64,000 nt of DNA, from the NCBI GenBank assembly GCA_035638075.1, contig DASRAU010000036.1, positions 62,001 to 126,000 on the forward strand, given 5' to 3'. Positions 15,701 to 23,938 of the stretch are shown one piece after another; the first letter of the stretch is position 1; each line of letters starts with the position of its first letter. Made by a program: the position numbers and the translations under genes. The notes beneath the pieces are model-generated. The model was not told the DNA's origin, did no database searches, and saw only the letters and a program-made list of their open reading frames with translations. Origin of the DNA: DASRAU01 sp035638075. GTDB taxonomy: Bacteria > Acidobacteriota > Polarisedimenticolia > Gp22-AA2.

Positions 15701-16467
15701 TAGGGATAGTCGGACACCGGGAACGGCTGGTCGTCCAGGATGAGGTTGTTGTTCCGGTCCTCGATCCCGAGGTCGAGACGCGCGTCGCCGTCGCGATCCT
15801 CGCCCGGGTCGAGGATCCCGTTGTGATTGGAGTCCTCGTTGATGGTGTCGAGGTGGCGGTCGCAATCGATGTCCTCGCGGTACGCCCCCTCGCACCCATT
15901 CGGCGGGGTCAGCCGCCCGTCATGGTCGAGATCCTCGCCGAAGTCGAGCCGGCCGTTCCGAATGACGAAGTCCTCGAACACGTCGAACGCCCCGTCGTGG
16001 TCCAGGTCCTCCGGGGAGGCGTAGAGCAGCAGCACCAGGGGAGGTCTCGACGCCAGCTCGCCGGGACAACCGACCGTCCGCGGGTCGTTCCAGCTTCCCG
16101 GCCCCTGCGGCGGCACCGCCACCCGGAACTCCGGCTGGCCGTCGTGATCGAGGTCCCCCAGGTTCACGAGCCAGGCCGAAGGGGGCATCGAGCCGCTGTT
16201 GTAGAGATCTCCGGCCCCCAGGAGGAAGAACTTGCCGCTGAACCCGCCGCCGACACCGCTGAAGACCAGCCTGGTCCCCACGGCCCCCGTGCCGCTCGTG
16301 ATCGGCGTACCCGGGATGTCCTCGTCCACCTGCCCGTCGCAGTCGTTGTCCTGCTTGTCGCAGATCTCCGGTGTGCAGGCCTGGCGGGAAGCGCCCTGGG
16401 CGAGGGCGTCAACCGGCGCCAGCCACGCCGTGAGCAGGAGAAGAGCCGCCGTGGAGGCGCTCCGCAT
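12721..16467 (-). CDS. Secreted MopE-like protein with kelch and TSP3 calcium-binding repeats
   Basis: A 1248-residue exported protein. ATG at 16467 is preferred because AAGGA lies 7 nt upstream and it begins a clean signal peptide (MRSASTAALLLLTAWLAP ... ALAQ). The mature N-terminus has the MopE-type motif CDKQDNDCDGQVDED. Residues about 95-290 hold Asp-rich D-x-D-x-DG repeats. Residues about 505-775 are kelch-like repeats (VLYGG, LLFGGF, VLYGGV). About 810-880 carry three thrombospondin type 3 repeats (DSDGDGIGDACD). The C-terminus is Cys-rich. It probably binds much calcium and may be a surface or extracellular matrix protein. A good promoter lies upstream; the gene is monocistronic. Confidence 0.82.
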   Translation of the reverse strand: MRSASTAALLLLTAWLAPVDALAQGASRQACTPEICDKQDNDCDGQVDEDIPGTPITSGTGAVGTRLVFSGVGGGFSGKFFLLGAGDLYNSGSMPPSAWLVNLGDLDHDGQPEFRVAVPPQGPGSWNDPRTVGCPGELASRPPLVLLLYASPEDLDHDGAFDVFEDFVIRNGRLDFGEDLDHDGRLTPPNGCEGAYREDIDCDRHLDTINEDSNHNGILDPGEDRDGDARLDLGIEDRNNNLILDDQPFPVSDYPYGSTRPTAGGIIAASVAWNGSSYDFDAINTPTRTIVADDGTVYRVVDAAKPAVVGARASGVRLMAEDFFGFGSATWRTGLIAPAIPSADDVSGARAIFDAREFWNFMGIGLIAGTPSAPDGSATTSASFGTPLVNPNPPDLPVSSLDALPLSAGSNQLLHNEVGLHPALATLRPFDTDGDRVLLQYDLCPNVFSLSFGGGGNDSDRDGIGNLCDPPASATDGQWVAVQGPLTPGYRSGTAAAYDRFRSLTVLYGGSDDTRTWAYDGTGWTTLPTIGSPGARYGHRMAYDGLHHRILLFGGFSYPTGIPLTDLWSFNGASWDNITPATSPTPRGDFGLAFDDSRDLLVLYGGVLGDHILPDTWVYDGSSWHFVSTAATPRARSSMQMTYDEGRAAVFMNGGTSNDHSSPFNDTWRFDGATWRLVDHTGEVAPTWMGQLVYDGTSRQLVLVSGLNFIINPGPGSGGTGLAFEMSAARVFDGRVWRTLSTLDVPQLTMTTVAVFDAARGTLVAFDGFGSTYELHRPPDLDSDGVTNGSDNCPLIANAGQADADLDGTGDACDNCPVPNASQTDSDSDGRGDACDSCPFIPDLQADSDGDGIGDACDCLPGDPSPGTPPEVGAALSVTHANGLTRIDWVASAGVDRYHSYVGTLPAHMMGSRAGSPFDHECLDANLSESGGVVTTEDLGVPTLGTGFYYLLAGDNGCGEGSLGSTTSGQPRPVPLACGVPHPQLPEILAVEVTATDTTALCPEYDAIIRGWLCSAGGITPDTYALFPGPSLEIRADFTDLLLRVTTPNPALPPVPPPRLTVQATRTPWGGGSPPLPLNLVDDGSLLVTQQQQAGYNPENCVVDPGAGVCSCAPKSFPIVSSDAQAADGTFTLRLTFVPGQNGLSQSAFGAFQNCIARRQQATTLFADAPDGTPTSFALGAWDKDGFGSVWPVTFPVLPRAPAVTCTGDACACCLFLSPDPASECHGLTGLIGVPGSGFENGVCKDLL

Positions 16468-16504
16468 GGCCGTTCCTTTCATGGGAAAGCGAGTTGACGA
16501 CGAT

Positions 16505-16533
16505 GCTATACGCCCGCCGGAGGGACGTGTCAA
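16505..16533 (-). promoter_or_regulatory. Promoter of the secreted kelch/TSP3 gene
   Basis: On the minus strand, TTGACA (16533-16528), 17-bp spacer and TATAGC (16510-16505). Predicted start near 16498 gives a leader of about 30 nt that contains the AAGGA ribosome site. Confidence 0.6.
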
Positions 16534-16584
16534 CGCGGAATCGCCATCGGTGGCGACCCGGGGGCAAAGTGGACTGCCTGAGGA

Positions 16585-17412
16585 TCAGGCCGGTTTGCGC
16601 GCGATCACCAGGTCCTGGTAGGTGACGAAGGTCGTGCGGCCGCACCAGCTGCCGCCGTGGATCCGGATGTCCCCGCCGAAGCCGGCGCGCGCCAGCGCCT
16701 GGCGCAGCCAGTCGGTCGTGTAGGCGACCGCCGCTTCGGGCTGGTCGGCGCGCATGATGTGGTGCACCTGGCCCTGGGCCGCGTCCACCGGCTCCGCGCG
16801 GAACACCCGGTCCCCGCGCTTCGCCTTCTGCAGCGCCCGGGACTCCTCGTCGAGCAGGAAGAACGTCGCGAACAGCGTCCCTCCCGGTGCGAGGACGCGG
16901 GCGGATTCGCGCAGGTAGTTCTCCGCGTCGCGCGTCAGCAGGTGCGTGAACAGGGACGTCGCGGAGACCAGGTCGAAGGCTCCGTCCTCGTAGGGAAAGG
17001 TGAAGGCGGACCCGCTCACCGAGCCGGAGGGCCGGTAGTACCTGCTGTGGACGTCCACGGCGCGGAAGCGGAAACGCGGATGCCGCCGGGTGATGTTCCG
17101 CTGGCACCACGCCACCAGCTCCGGGTCGATGTCGAAGCCCTCGTAGAGGCCTTCGCCGCGCAGGTACCGGGTCAGCGGCGCCGCGAGCCTGCCGACGCCA
17201 CAGCCGATGTCGAGCAGGCGATCGGTCGGCCGCAGCCCTCCCTGCTCGAGGAGGTTCCGGCTGAGGGCCTCGCCGACGTCGCGGTAATCGCCGCCGCCGA
17301 CGCGCTCGACGAAGCGGAAGGGCGGAACGGGCACCTGGTCGGGGTGGAGACCGGCCAGCAGGGCGTTGGAGATCCCCAGGCGCAGGTCGCGGACGACCGT
17401 GCTCAGCCTCAC
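16585..17412 (-). CDS. SAM-dependent methyltransferase (class I)
   Basis: A 275-residue Rossmann-fold methyltransferase. Motif I LLDIGCGVGRLA near residue 70, acidic end of strand 2 in YEGFDIDPEL, motif II/III region FDLVSATSLFTHLL and post-III ESARVLAPGGTLFATFF. It resembles the Methyltransf_11/25 type that modifies small molecules or sugars; substrate unknown. I place the start at GTG 17412, forming a 4-bp GTGA overlap with the stop of the TolB/TPR kinase. The longer frame to 17580 is only the kinase gene read in another frame. Coupled translation suggests that the two products are made together. Confidence 0.85.
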   Translation of the reverse strand: MRLSTVVRDLRLGISNALLAGLHPDQVPVPPFRFVERVGGGDYRDVGEALSRNLLEQGGLRPTDRLLDIGCGVGRLAAPLTRYLRGEGLYEGFDIDPELVAWCQRNITRRHPRFRFRAVDVHSRYYRPSGSVSGSAFTFPYEDGAFDLVSATSLFTHLLTRDAENYLRESARVLAPGGTLFATFFLLDEESRALQKAKRGDRVFRAEPVDAAQGQVHHIMRADQPEAAVAYTTDWLRQALARAGFGGDIRIHGGSWCGRTTFVTYQDLVIARKPA

Positions 17413-19595
17413 TGGCGGTCCGCGACCGTCCTGGTCAGCGCCTGGAAGCGCGGGTGCTGACGGATCGAGTCGAAGTCGGAGTCGGTCTCGAGCCAGGCGA
17501 GGTGGTTGTAGCCGTTGCGCACCGCACGCTCGAGGAGCGTGAGCGCCTCGTCGGCCCGCCCCAGCGTCGCGTAGATGCACGAGACGTTGTAGAGCACCCC
17601 GACCTCGTCCGGGGTGAGCTCGACGGTCCGGTCCACCATCTTCAGCCCTTCCTTCACCATCGCCTCGTCGTGCTCGACGACTCCCAGCTTGGCCATCGCG
17701 CCGCCGCCCAGGTAGAGGGCGCGGGGATCATCGGGATTGAGCTCGAGGTGGCGTTTCGCCTTCTCGATGCCGACGCGGGAGATCGTCTTCTCGTCCTCGA
17801 GCCGGTGCAGGCTCCGGTACACCTGGGGGAGCAGCAGGGGGACCTGGTAGTCCTCCGGGCGGACCTCCATCGCCTGCTCGTAGAGGCGGGCCGCCTTGTC
17901 GTACTTGCCCAGGGCGACGCTGGCGCGGGCGTAGAAGTAGTAGGCGTCGTAGAGGCGCGGGTTGAGGGCGATGGCCTTCTCGAAGTGCACTGCCGCCTGC
18001 TCGTTGTTGTCGGACAGCGACAGCACCATGCCGCGCGCCGCGTGCGCCTCGGCGAGATCGGGGTCGAGCTGCAGCGCCTTGCGGCTGGCCTCCTCGGCCA
18101 GCACCCGCTCCTTCTCCGAGCGGTCGGCGTACATGAAGATGAACGAGCAGCAATCGGCGATGGCGGCGTGGGCCAGCGCGTAGTTCGGGTCGAGCTTGAT
18201 GGCGCGCTCGAACATCTGGCGCGCCTGCGTCCAGCCGGCGTGGCGCCATTCCCAGAACGACTTGCGCCCGCGCAGGTAGAAGTCGTACGCCTCGACGTCG
18301 CGCGTCGCGACGTTCTGGATGGCGCGGCGCTCCTTCGGCGACAGCGTCACCTCCAGCGCCCGCACGATGCTCTCGGCGATCTCGTCCTGGATGGCGAAGA
18401 TGTCCTCGAGCTTGCGGTCGTAGCGCTCCGACCACAGGCGGTAGCCGTCGTTGACGTTGACCACCTGCGCGGTGATGCGGATCTGGTTGCCGCTCTTGCG
18501 CACGCTGCCTTCGACCACCTTCTCGACGTTCAGGCGCTCGCCGATCTCGCGGATGTCGTGCTTGCTGCCCTTGAACTGGAAGGCCGAGGTGCGCGACGCC
18601 ACCCTCAGGTTCTTGATCCGCCCGAGCCCGTTGATCAGCTCCTCGGCGATCCCCTCGCAGAAGTACTCCTGCTCGGGGTCGGGGCTCATGTTGGCGAAGG
18701 GCAGCACGGCGATGGAGTTGACGTTGACCCGCTCGGAGTCGGAGATCTCCTCCTTCAGCTCCTTCAGGTCGATGGCCAGGTCGCGCGCCGTCTGGTAGCG
18801 CTCGTTCGGGTCCTTGTTGAGGCAGCGGCGCACGATGCGGCCGAGGTGGTTCGGCAGCGACACGTTGATCTCGTTCACCGAGTGGGGCGTGTCGCGCAGG
18901 ATCGACGAGATGGTCTCCGCCGAGGTGCCGCCGTGGAACGGCCGGCGGCCGGTCAGCATCTGGTAGTAGATGACGCCGAGCGAGAACAGGTCGGAGCGGT
19001 TGTCGACCGGCCTGCCCTGCAGCTGCTCCGGCGCCATGTAGGGGACCGTGCCGACGATGGTCCCCTCGCGCGTCAGACCCTGGGTCTTGATGTCGGAGAG
19101 GTTGTCGGGACGGTCCGGCTCGCGCATCTTCGCGAGGCCGAAGTCGAGCACCTTCACCCGGCCGTCGTCCGACACCATGATGTTGGCCGGCTTGAGGTCG
19201 CGGTGCACCACCCCTTTTTCATGGGCCGCCGCCAGCGCGTCGGCCAGCGGCCGGGCGATCTCCATGAAAGCCTTGAAGCTCAGGCCGCCGGGGGTGATGC
19301 GGACGTCGAGCGGCTGCCCGACCACCCGCTCCATGGTCAGGAAGCGGACCCCGTCGGCCTCCTCGACCGAGAACAGGGTGACGATGTTGGGGTGGTTGAG
19401 GGTGGCGACGGTCTTCGCCTCGCGCTCGAAGCGCTGCAGGCGCTGCGGGTCGGCCGCCATGTCCGGCGGCAGCACCTTGAGGGCCACCTCCCGGTCGAGC
19501 TTCAGGTCGCGGGCGAGGTAGACGTCCCCCATCCCTCCGGAGCCCAGCTTGCCTTCGATCCTGTAGTGCCCGACCGTCCTGCCGACCATGGACAT
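17409..19595 (-). CDS. Cytoplasmic Ser/Thr kinase with TolB-like and TPR domains
   Basis: A 728-residue protein. Kinase domain residues about 11-285: GSGGMG loop, Lys40 in VALK, HRDLKPAN at 131-138, DFG at 151-153, YMAPEQ. Next, a FlgO/TolB-N-like domain (IAVLPFANMSPDPE ... EGIAEELI ... WSERYDRKLEDIFAIQDEI, about 305-440), then 6-7 TPR-like repeats to the C-terminus (AIKLDPNYALAHAAIAD, ALQLDPDLAEAHAARGM). No transmembrane helix is seen between the kinase and the later domains, so unlike the kinase at 9887 it should be soluble, with TPRs recruiting substrates. It sits 12 bp after the prepilin gene and overlaps the methyltransferase by 4 bp. Confidence 0.92.
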   Translation of the reverse strand: MSMVGRTVGHYRIEGKLGSGGMGDVYLARDLKLDREVALKVLPPDMAADPQRLQRFEREAKTVATLNHPNIVTLFSVEEADGVRFLTMERVVGQPLDVRITPGGLSFKAFMEIARPLADALAAAHEKGVVHRDLKPANIMVSDDGRVKVLDFGLAKMREPDRPDNLSDIKTQGLTREGTIVGTVPYMAPEQLQGRPVDNRSDLFSLGVIYYQMLTGRRPFHGGTSAETISSILRDTPHSVNEINVSLPNHLGRIVRRCLNKDPNERYQTARDLAIDLKELKEEISDSERVNVNSIAVLPFANMSPDPEQEYFCEGIAEELINGLGRIKNLRVASRTSAFQFKGSKHDIREIGERLNVEKVVEGSVRKSGNQIRITAQVVNVNDGYRLWSERYDRKLEDIFAIQDEIAESIVRALEVTLSPKERRAIQNVATRDVEAYDFYLRGRKSFWEWRHAGWTQARQMFERAIKLDPNYALAHAAIADCCSFIFMYADRSEKERVLAEEASRKALQLDPDLAEAHAARGMVLSLSDNNEQAAVHFEKAIALNPRLYDAYYFYARASVALGKYDKAARLYEQAMEVRPEDYQVPLLLPQVYRSLHRLEDEKTISRVGIEKAKRHLELNPDDPRALYLGGGAMAKLGVVEHDEAMVKEGLKMVDRTVELTPDEVGVLYNVSCIYATLGRADEALTLLERAVRNGYNHLAWLETDSDFDSIRQHPRFQALTRTVADRQ

Positions 19596-19604
19596 GAGTG
19601 ACGC

Positions 19605-19610
19605 ATTCTA
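19605..19610 (-). promoter_or_regulatory. Putative -10 box of the TolB/TPR kinase
   Basis: TAGAAT on the minus strand, ending 9 nt before the ATG at 19595 and sharing its TAG with the stop codon of the prepilin gene. The position would give a leaderless kinase transcript in addition to read-through from the prepilin gene. No good -35 is visible. Confidence 0.35.
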
Positions 19611-22346
19611 ATGCAGCGAGAGGTCGGGCTTGACGCTGAACGAGCAGGTCCCGGTCGAACCTGAAGGGTCCTTGAAGGTGTAGCCGATCGAGATGGTCTC
19701 CCCGGCGCCTGCGGTGGTGACCATCTTCGAGTCCCAGACCATCGACATCCGGACGCAGGACGAGCCGCTGCAGCCCGACCCGACGCCGTCCAGGAGCATC
19801 AGCGGGAACGAGGTGAAGTCGGCGAGCAGGTTCCCCAGGAGGTCGAGCAGGCCCCCGAGCAGGCCGTACGACTTCACCACCGTCCCCTGGGGCCATTCGA
19901 TCTGTACCAGCCGGTGCGGGCCGAGGGTCGAGGTCCAGGAGGCGGTGATCGCGGTGATCTGCAGATCGCGGCCGCTGCTGTTCTGGATGTCCCAGGAGAG
20001 GCGCGTGTTCTGGTCCGACGGCTTGCCGCTCGTCGGCGAGAGGTCCGGGTTCGTCGGCGTGATCTGGCAGGACAGGTTCGCGGTCGCCTCGAACGCCGTC
20101 GCGAGGGTCTGGACGCAGCCCGCGGCGTTCTCCACCTCCCAGTAGATCTGGTACTTGCCCTGCCCCGAGATCCTCGTGTCCCAGTCGCGGAACCGGAACG
20201 GGAAGGCGTTCGAGGTCTCGTCGTACACATACACGCCGGGGATCGCGGCATTCTGGATGCGCACCCGCGCCCGCACGTAGGTGTCCGAGCCGATGACGCC
20301 CAGGCTGATCCGGACCACGCCGCCGTTGGCGTCGCCGTCGCCCGGAGAGACCACCAGGCTGCCGTTGAAATCGCAGGAGACCTCGACGGGCGTCGGCTTG
20401 GGGCTCTCGTTGCCGCACAGGTCGGCCGCGGTGACGAGGTAGTAGAGCGACTGGCCGTCCTCGACCGCCTTCTGGTCCTGCGTGCTGAGCGTGTCGGTGT
20501 ACGAAGGCGTCGGGGCCGTGCCGCGCAGGGAGAACGCGCCGGGGGAGAGGGCTGCCGGCGAGGTGCCGCGCGGCATGGCCATGCGGTAGACGCGGTACAG
20601 GTCGATGTTCACGCGCGAGCCCTCGGTCTTGGTCGTCACCGCGTTCCAGGAGAGAGCCACGGAGGTCGGCGAGGTCCGCTTGCCGGTGAGCCCCGTCGGC
20701 GTCGCCGGCGGGATGTTGGTCTGCGCCTGCCCGGTCGCGGCCAGGCTCGCCGTCCCCGCGACATCGCAGGTGTCCACCGCCTTGAGCTTGTAGTAGTAGG
20801 TCTGGCAGTTGGCGACGAGCGTGTCGGTGTACGTCAGCACGCCGTTGCCGAGGGCCGTCGTCCCGGCGACGAGGTTCACCGCGTCGTCCGGCGTGAAGGT
20901 CGCGGTGGTGTCGCGGTACAGCTTGTACCCGTTGCCGTCCCGCAGCACGGTGTGGGCGTTGACGAAGTCCGGGTCGTTGGCGACGTCGTTGGCGTTGTTC
21001 TTCGTCTCGTCCCAGGTCAGCGTCACCTGGCTGTCGAGCGCCGCGAGGTTCCCGGATCCGGTGGCCGCCAGGTTCTGCGGCGTCCCCGGCGTCGAGGCCT
21101 CGGCCACGGCGGCGCACACCGGGGTGCCGGGGGCCCAGCCGCTCTGGTTGCCGACGAGATCGCGGGCCCGCGCCTGGAAGCAGTAGGTCGTCCCGACGTT
21201 CATCCCGGCGATGAAGCCGTGGCCGTCGTAGTCCACGACGCCGAACTCGGAGTGGGGATAGGTCACGGCGCTGGTCGTGAAGGCCGAGGGGTTGCCGTTG
21301 GGCCAGAACTTGACGTCGTAGGAGGTGACGCCGGAGGCGGCCGACGGCGTGTCCCATTTCACCAGCATCCCCTTGCAGTGCCCCGGGACCAGCGCCAGGT
21401 TCGCCGGCGACGGCGGCGGGGTGACGTCCACGTCGCGCACGCCGACGCGCCCGAGGTTCTCGGGGTTCACGTCGCTCGACAGGTCGAACTTGCGGAAGTG
21501 GGTCGTCGCCGAGGCATCCGAGGCGTCGACGTAGTCGAGGTCCTCGTCCGGCGTCATCCCGACCACGCTGACGCTGATGCGGCGGATGCGCGAGCGCGTC
21601 AGGATCGCCGCGTCGTCGCCGCCGATGTCGTCCGCCGGGTTGGCCGGCGTGTTGGGGCCGATGGCGGCCCCCGAATCGGGCCAGTAACGGAACGTCATGC
21701 TGCGGATGTTCTCGGCGATGGGCTCGTACACGAACTGGCTCGCCGCCTGCGGCGAGGAGGGGAAGGCGCCGCTCACGTCGTCGAGCGTCACGCGGTAGAG
21801 GGTGTAGGGAGGATTGTCCTGCACCAGCGCGACCGAAGGAATGGTGACCGTCTTCACCGTCTTCGCGCGCGGGCGGTCGGGGTCGAGCCGCAGCGTCAGG
21901 GTGGCGGGCCCGATGGGCCCCGGCTTCGCCAGCACGTAGGTGACCACCTCGTCGTTGCCGGTGGAGACGACGTTGTAGACGGCGCCGGCGAGCGCGACTT
22001 CGGGTGTCGAGCGCAGCACCGGGTTCTCGAAGTCGAAGTCGCCGCGGATGGTCACCGCGGTGTCCCAGGCGCCCTCCACCTGCTCGTCGACGCGGCTGGC
22101 GTCGCCGTCCGGGTTGGTGTTGAAGCCCGCCAGGCGCAGGTCGCCGAGCATGCGGTCGAACGCCACGCGCGTCGCCTGCTGCTGCTCGGTGAAGTTCTCG
22201 CCGTTCTTGTAGGAGTGCTGCGCGCCGCTGAAGAACACGAAGGCGACGGCCGCGACGATGGCGAAGATCGCCGAGGCCACCAGCATCTCGGCGAGGCTGA
22301 AGCCGGCGGTGTCGCGGGACCGACGATCAAGAAGCCGGGGGGCCAC
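19608..22346 (-). CDS. Giant prepilin-like protein with fibronectin type III-like domains
   Basis: A 912-residue protein with a type IV prepilin N-terminus: short basic leader, cleavage site G15/F16 in AGFSLAEMLVASAIFAI, Glu20 at mature position +5, and a hydrophobic helix to about residue 38. The next 270 residues resemble PilW-type minor pilins (FDRMLGDLRLAGF, VVTYVLAK). From about 310 to 690 come three or four fibronectin type III-like domains (PSPANLALVPG, GTPQNLAATGSG, ATPTGLTGKRTSPTSVALSWN), then a beta-rich Cys-containing tail. Minor pilins are usually 150-350 aa, so this is about three times too long. It may be a pilus-tip adhesin or a pseudopilin of a secretion system. GTG at 22346 is the likely start. 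Confidence 0.85.
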   Translation of the reverse strand: MAPRLLDRRSRDTAGFSLAEMLVASAIFAIVAAVAFVFFSGAQHSYKNGENFTEQQQATRVAFDRMLGDLRLAGFNTNPDGDASRVDEQVEGAWDTAVTIRGDFDFENPVLRSTPEVALAGAVYNVVSTGNDEVVTYVLAKPGPIGPATLTLRLDPDRPRAKTVKTVTIPSVALVQDNPPYTLYRVTLDDVSGAFPSSPQAASQFVYEPIAENIRSMTFRYWPDSGAAIGPNTPANPADDIGGDDAAILTRSRIRRISVSVVGMTPDEDLDYVDASDASATTHFRKFDLSSDVNPENLGRVGVRDVDVTPPPSPANLALVPGHCKGMLVKWDTPSAASGVTSYDVKFWPNGNPSAFTTSAVTYPHSEFGVVDYDGHGFIAGMNVGTTYCFQARARDLVGNQSGWAPGTPVCAAVAEASTPGTPQNLAATGSGNLAALDSQVTLTWDETKNNANDVANDPDFVNAHTVLRDGNGYKLYRDTTATFTPDDAVNLVAGTTALGNGVLTYTDTLVANCQTYYYKLKAVDTCDVAGTASLAATGQAQTNIPPATPTGLTGKRTSPTSVALSWNAVTTKTEGSRVNIDLYRVYRMAMPRGTSPAALSPGAFSLRGTAPTPSYTDTLSTQDQKAVEDGQSLYYLVTAADLCGNESPKPTPVEVSCDFNGSLVVSPGDGDANGGVVRISLGVIGSDTYVRARVRIQNAAIPGVYVYDETSNAFPFRFRDWDTRISGQGKYQIYWEVENAAGCVQTLATAFEATANLSCQITPTNPDLSPTSGKPSDQNTRLSWDIQNSSGRDLQITAITASWTSTLGPHRLVQIEWPQGTVVKSYGLLGGLLDLLGNLLADFTSFPLMLLDGVGSGCSGSSCVRMSMVWDSKMVTTAGAGETISIGYTFKDPSGSTGTCSFSVKPDLSLH

Positions 22347-22517
22347 GCCCCCGGAGAGAGCAAGGGAGGTGCCCGCTTTCCTGACACCCTGGTGATCGCC
22401 GAAGCGCCGGGATCGACGGGGCTTGCGCGCGCGATGCCGGTTTCGTCAGCGCGCCCGTGTGCGGAACCTCGACAGAAGCGCCGTCGAGAATCGCGACACG
22501 GCGGACGACGGCCGCTC

Positions 22518-23747
22518 CTAGGACGAAGGGTGGGCGACGACCCGGTAGATGTAGCCGGGGAAGGCGGGCAGGAAGGTGAAGAGGACCGGCTTGTAGTAGA
22601 GCCTCAAGGTGCTGGCCGGGCCCTTCCAGCCGTCGCGGGTCTCGATGCGCGCCTGCAGCTGGTTTTCTCCCGGGTGCAGCAGCCACTTCACCGTGTCGGC
22701 CGGGGAGGGCACCCAGTCGGTGCTCGCTTCCGATCGGACCTGGAAGCGGGCGAAGGTCGGGCAGTTCTGGCGCAGGAGGGCGACCTTCAGGATCTGCTTG
22801 CGGACCCGCGAGTTCGCCAGCAGGAGGATCGTCTGGTTCATGGCGTAGCGGAAGTCGTCGTCTTCGGTCGTCTGCGGGCGCTCCGGGGCGCGCTCGCCGG
22901 CTTCGCCGGATCGCCAGGCCAGGAACTCCGACTCGACCATGAGCTGGTCGCGCCCCACCTTGGGATAGGCGCGGTAGTCGTCGGCGTGCTTCAGCGTCCG
23001 CCAGGTCCCGTTGATGCGGACCTCGACCGGCTCCGTGAGCTGGTTGGCGGAGGTGTCGATGGACATCTGCCGGTAGTGCTCGAGGTCGGGGAGCGCGATC
23101 GGCCGGCGCCGGCCCCTGGAGTCGACCTGCTCGATGCCGGTCACGTCCTTCGTCCAATAGGCGCGATAGAGGCCGCGGCCGCGCATCGGCACGTGGTCCT
23201 TTTCGTAGTGCAGGTCGTACATCGGGTCCATGAGGATCCAGCGGTCGAAGTCGTCCGACCAGATGGCGACGACGAAGTGACCCACGAGATCGACGTAGCG
23301 CGCGTGGATTCCCATCGACTGGCACGCCTGCAGGAAGACGATGGCGTACTGGGCGCAGAAGCCGCGGTTGCCGTGCCGGCGCGCGAGGTCGAGGATCTCG
23401 ACCGCGTCCCAGGGGGGATAGTAGAAGTCGCCCCCCGGCTCCCATTGGCTGCGGACCCACGAACGGAGGCGCAACGCCGCCTCGAACTGTCGCGGCGTCC
23501 CGGCGATCACCTCGTCCAGCTTCTCCCGCGTCCTCAGCAGCTGCAGGCGCGGATGCCGGAAGTCCTCCTCCTCCAGCACGTAGGAGGTGGTCATGATCTC
23601 GCCGTTCTCCTCGGCGGTGACGAGGACGATCTCCGACTGCGCCACCCAGAGCAGGAGCGCCGCGAGGACGAGTCCGGCGGCGAGCCAGAACACACGTCGC
23701 CGCGTCACGGTCGGATCGCTCCGCGATCCGCGCATCGGCGGACTCAA
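22518..23747 (-). CDS. Membrane-anchored transglutaminase-fold protein
   Basis: A 409-residue protein with an N-terminal helix (VFWLAAGLVLAALLLWVAQ, about 14-32). The core at about 120-170 shows the transglutaminase-like triad: Cys in GNRGFCAQYAIVFLQAC, His in VGHFVVAIW and Asp in ILMDPMYD. Such bacterial proteins are usually cysteine proteases or amidases rather than crosslinkers. The C-terminal 150 residues are beta-rich (FQVRSEASTDWVPSPAD, NQLQARIETRDGWKGP), resembling an Ig-like fold. It precedes the prepilin gene with a 171-bp gap on the same strand; a functional link is possible but unproven. Confidence 0.78.
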   Translation of the reverse strand: MSPPMRGSRSDPTVTRRRVFWLAAGLVLAALLLWVAQSEIVLVTAEENGEIMTTSYVLEEEDFRHPRLQLLRTREKLDEVIAGTPRQFEAALRLRSWVRSQWEPGGDFYYPPWDAVEILDLARRHGNRGFCAQYAIVFLQACQSMGIHARYVDLVGHFVVAIWSDDFDRWILMDPMYDLHYEKDHVPMRGRGLYRAYWTKDVTGIEQVDSRGRRRPIALPDLEHYRQMSIDTSANQLTEPVEVRINGTWRTLKHADDYRAYPKVGRDQLMVESEFLAWRSGEAGERAPERPQTTEDDDFRYAMNQTILLLANSRVRKQILKVALLRQNCPTFARFQVRSEASTDWVPSPADTVKWLLHPGENQLQARIETRDGWKGPASTLRLYYKPVLFTFLPAFPGYIYRVVAHPSS

Positions 23748-23938
23748 GCCATGGAAATGGAGAGGGGACCCGACTTCAGCAGGCGCGCCCCGATGGCGCG
23801 ACGAAGGGTCACCCCCTCATTCTGGTGCCGCGCCGCTCCCGACGCAAGGGGGCGGCGATTCCGGAACGGAACCGTCACGAGGCCCGCCGCGTACTTGAGC
23901 CGCGGAAGGCAATCCGCTCATCGAGTGGAGGAGGCGCC

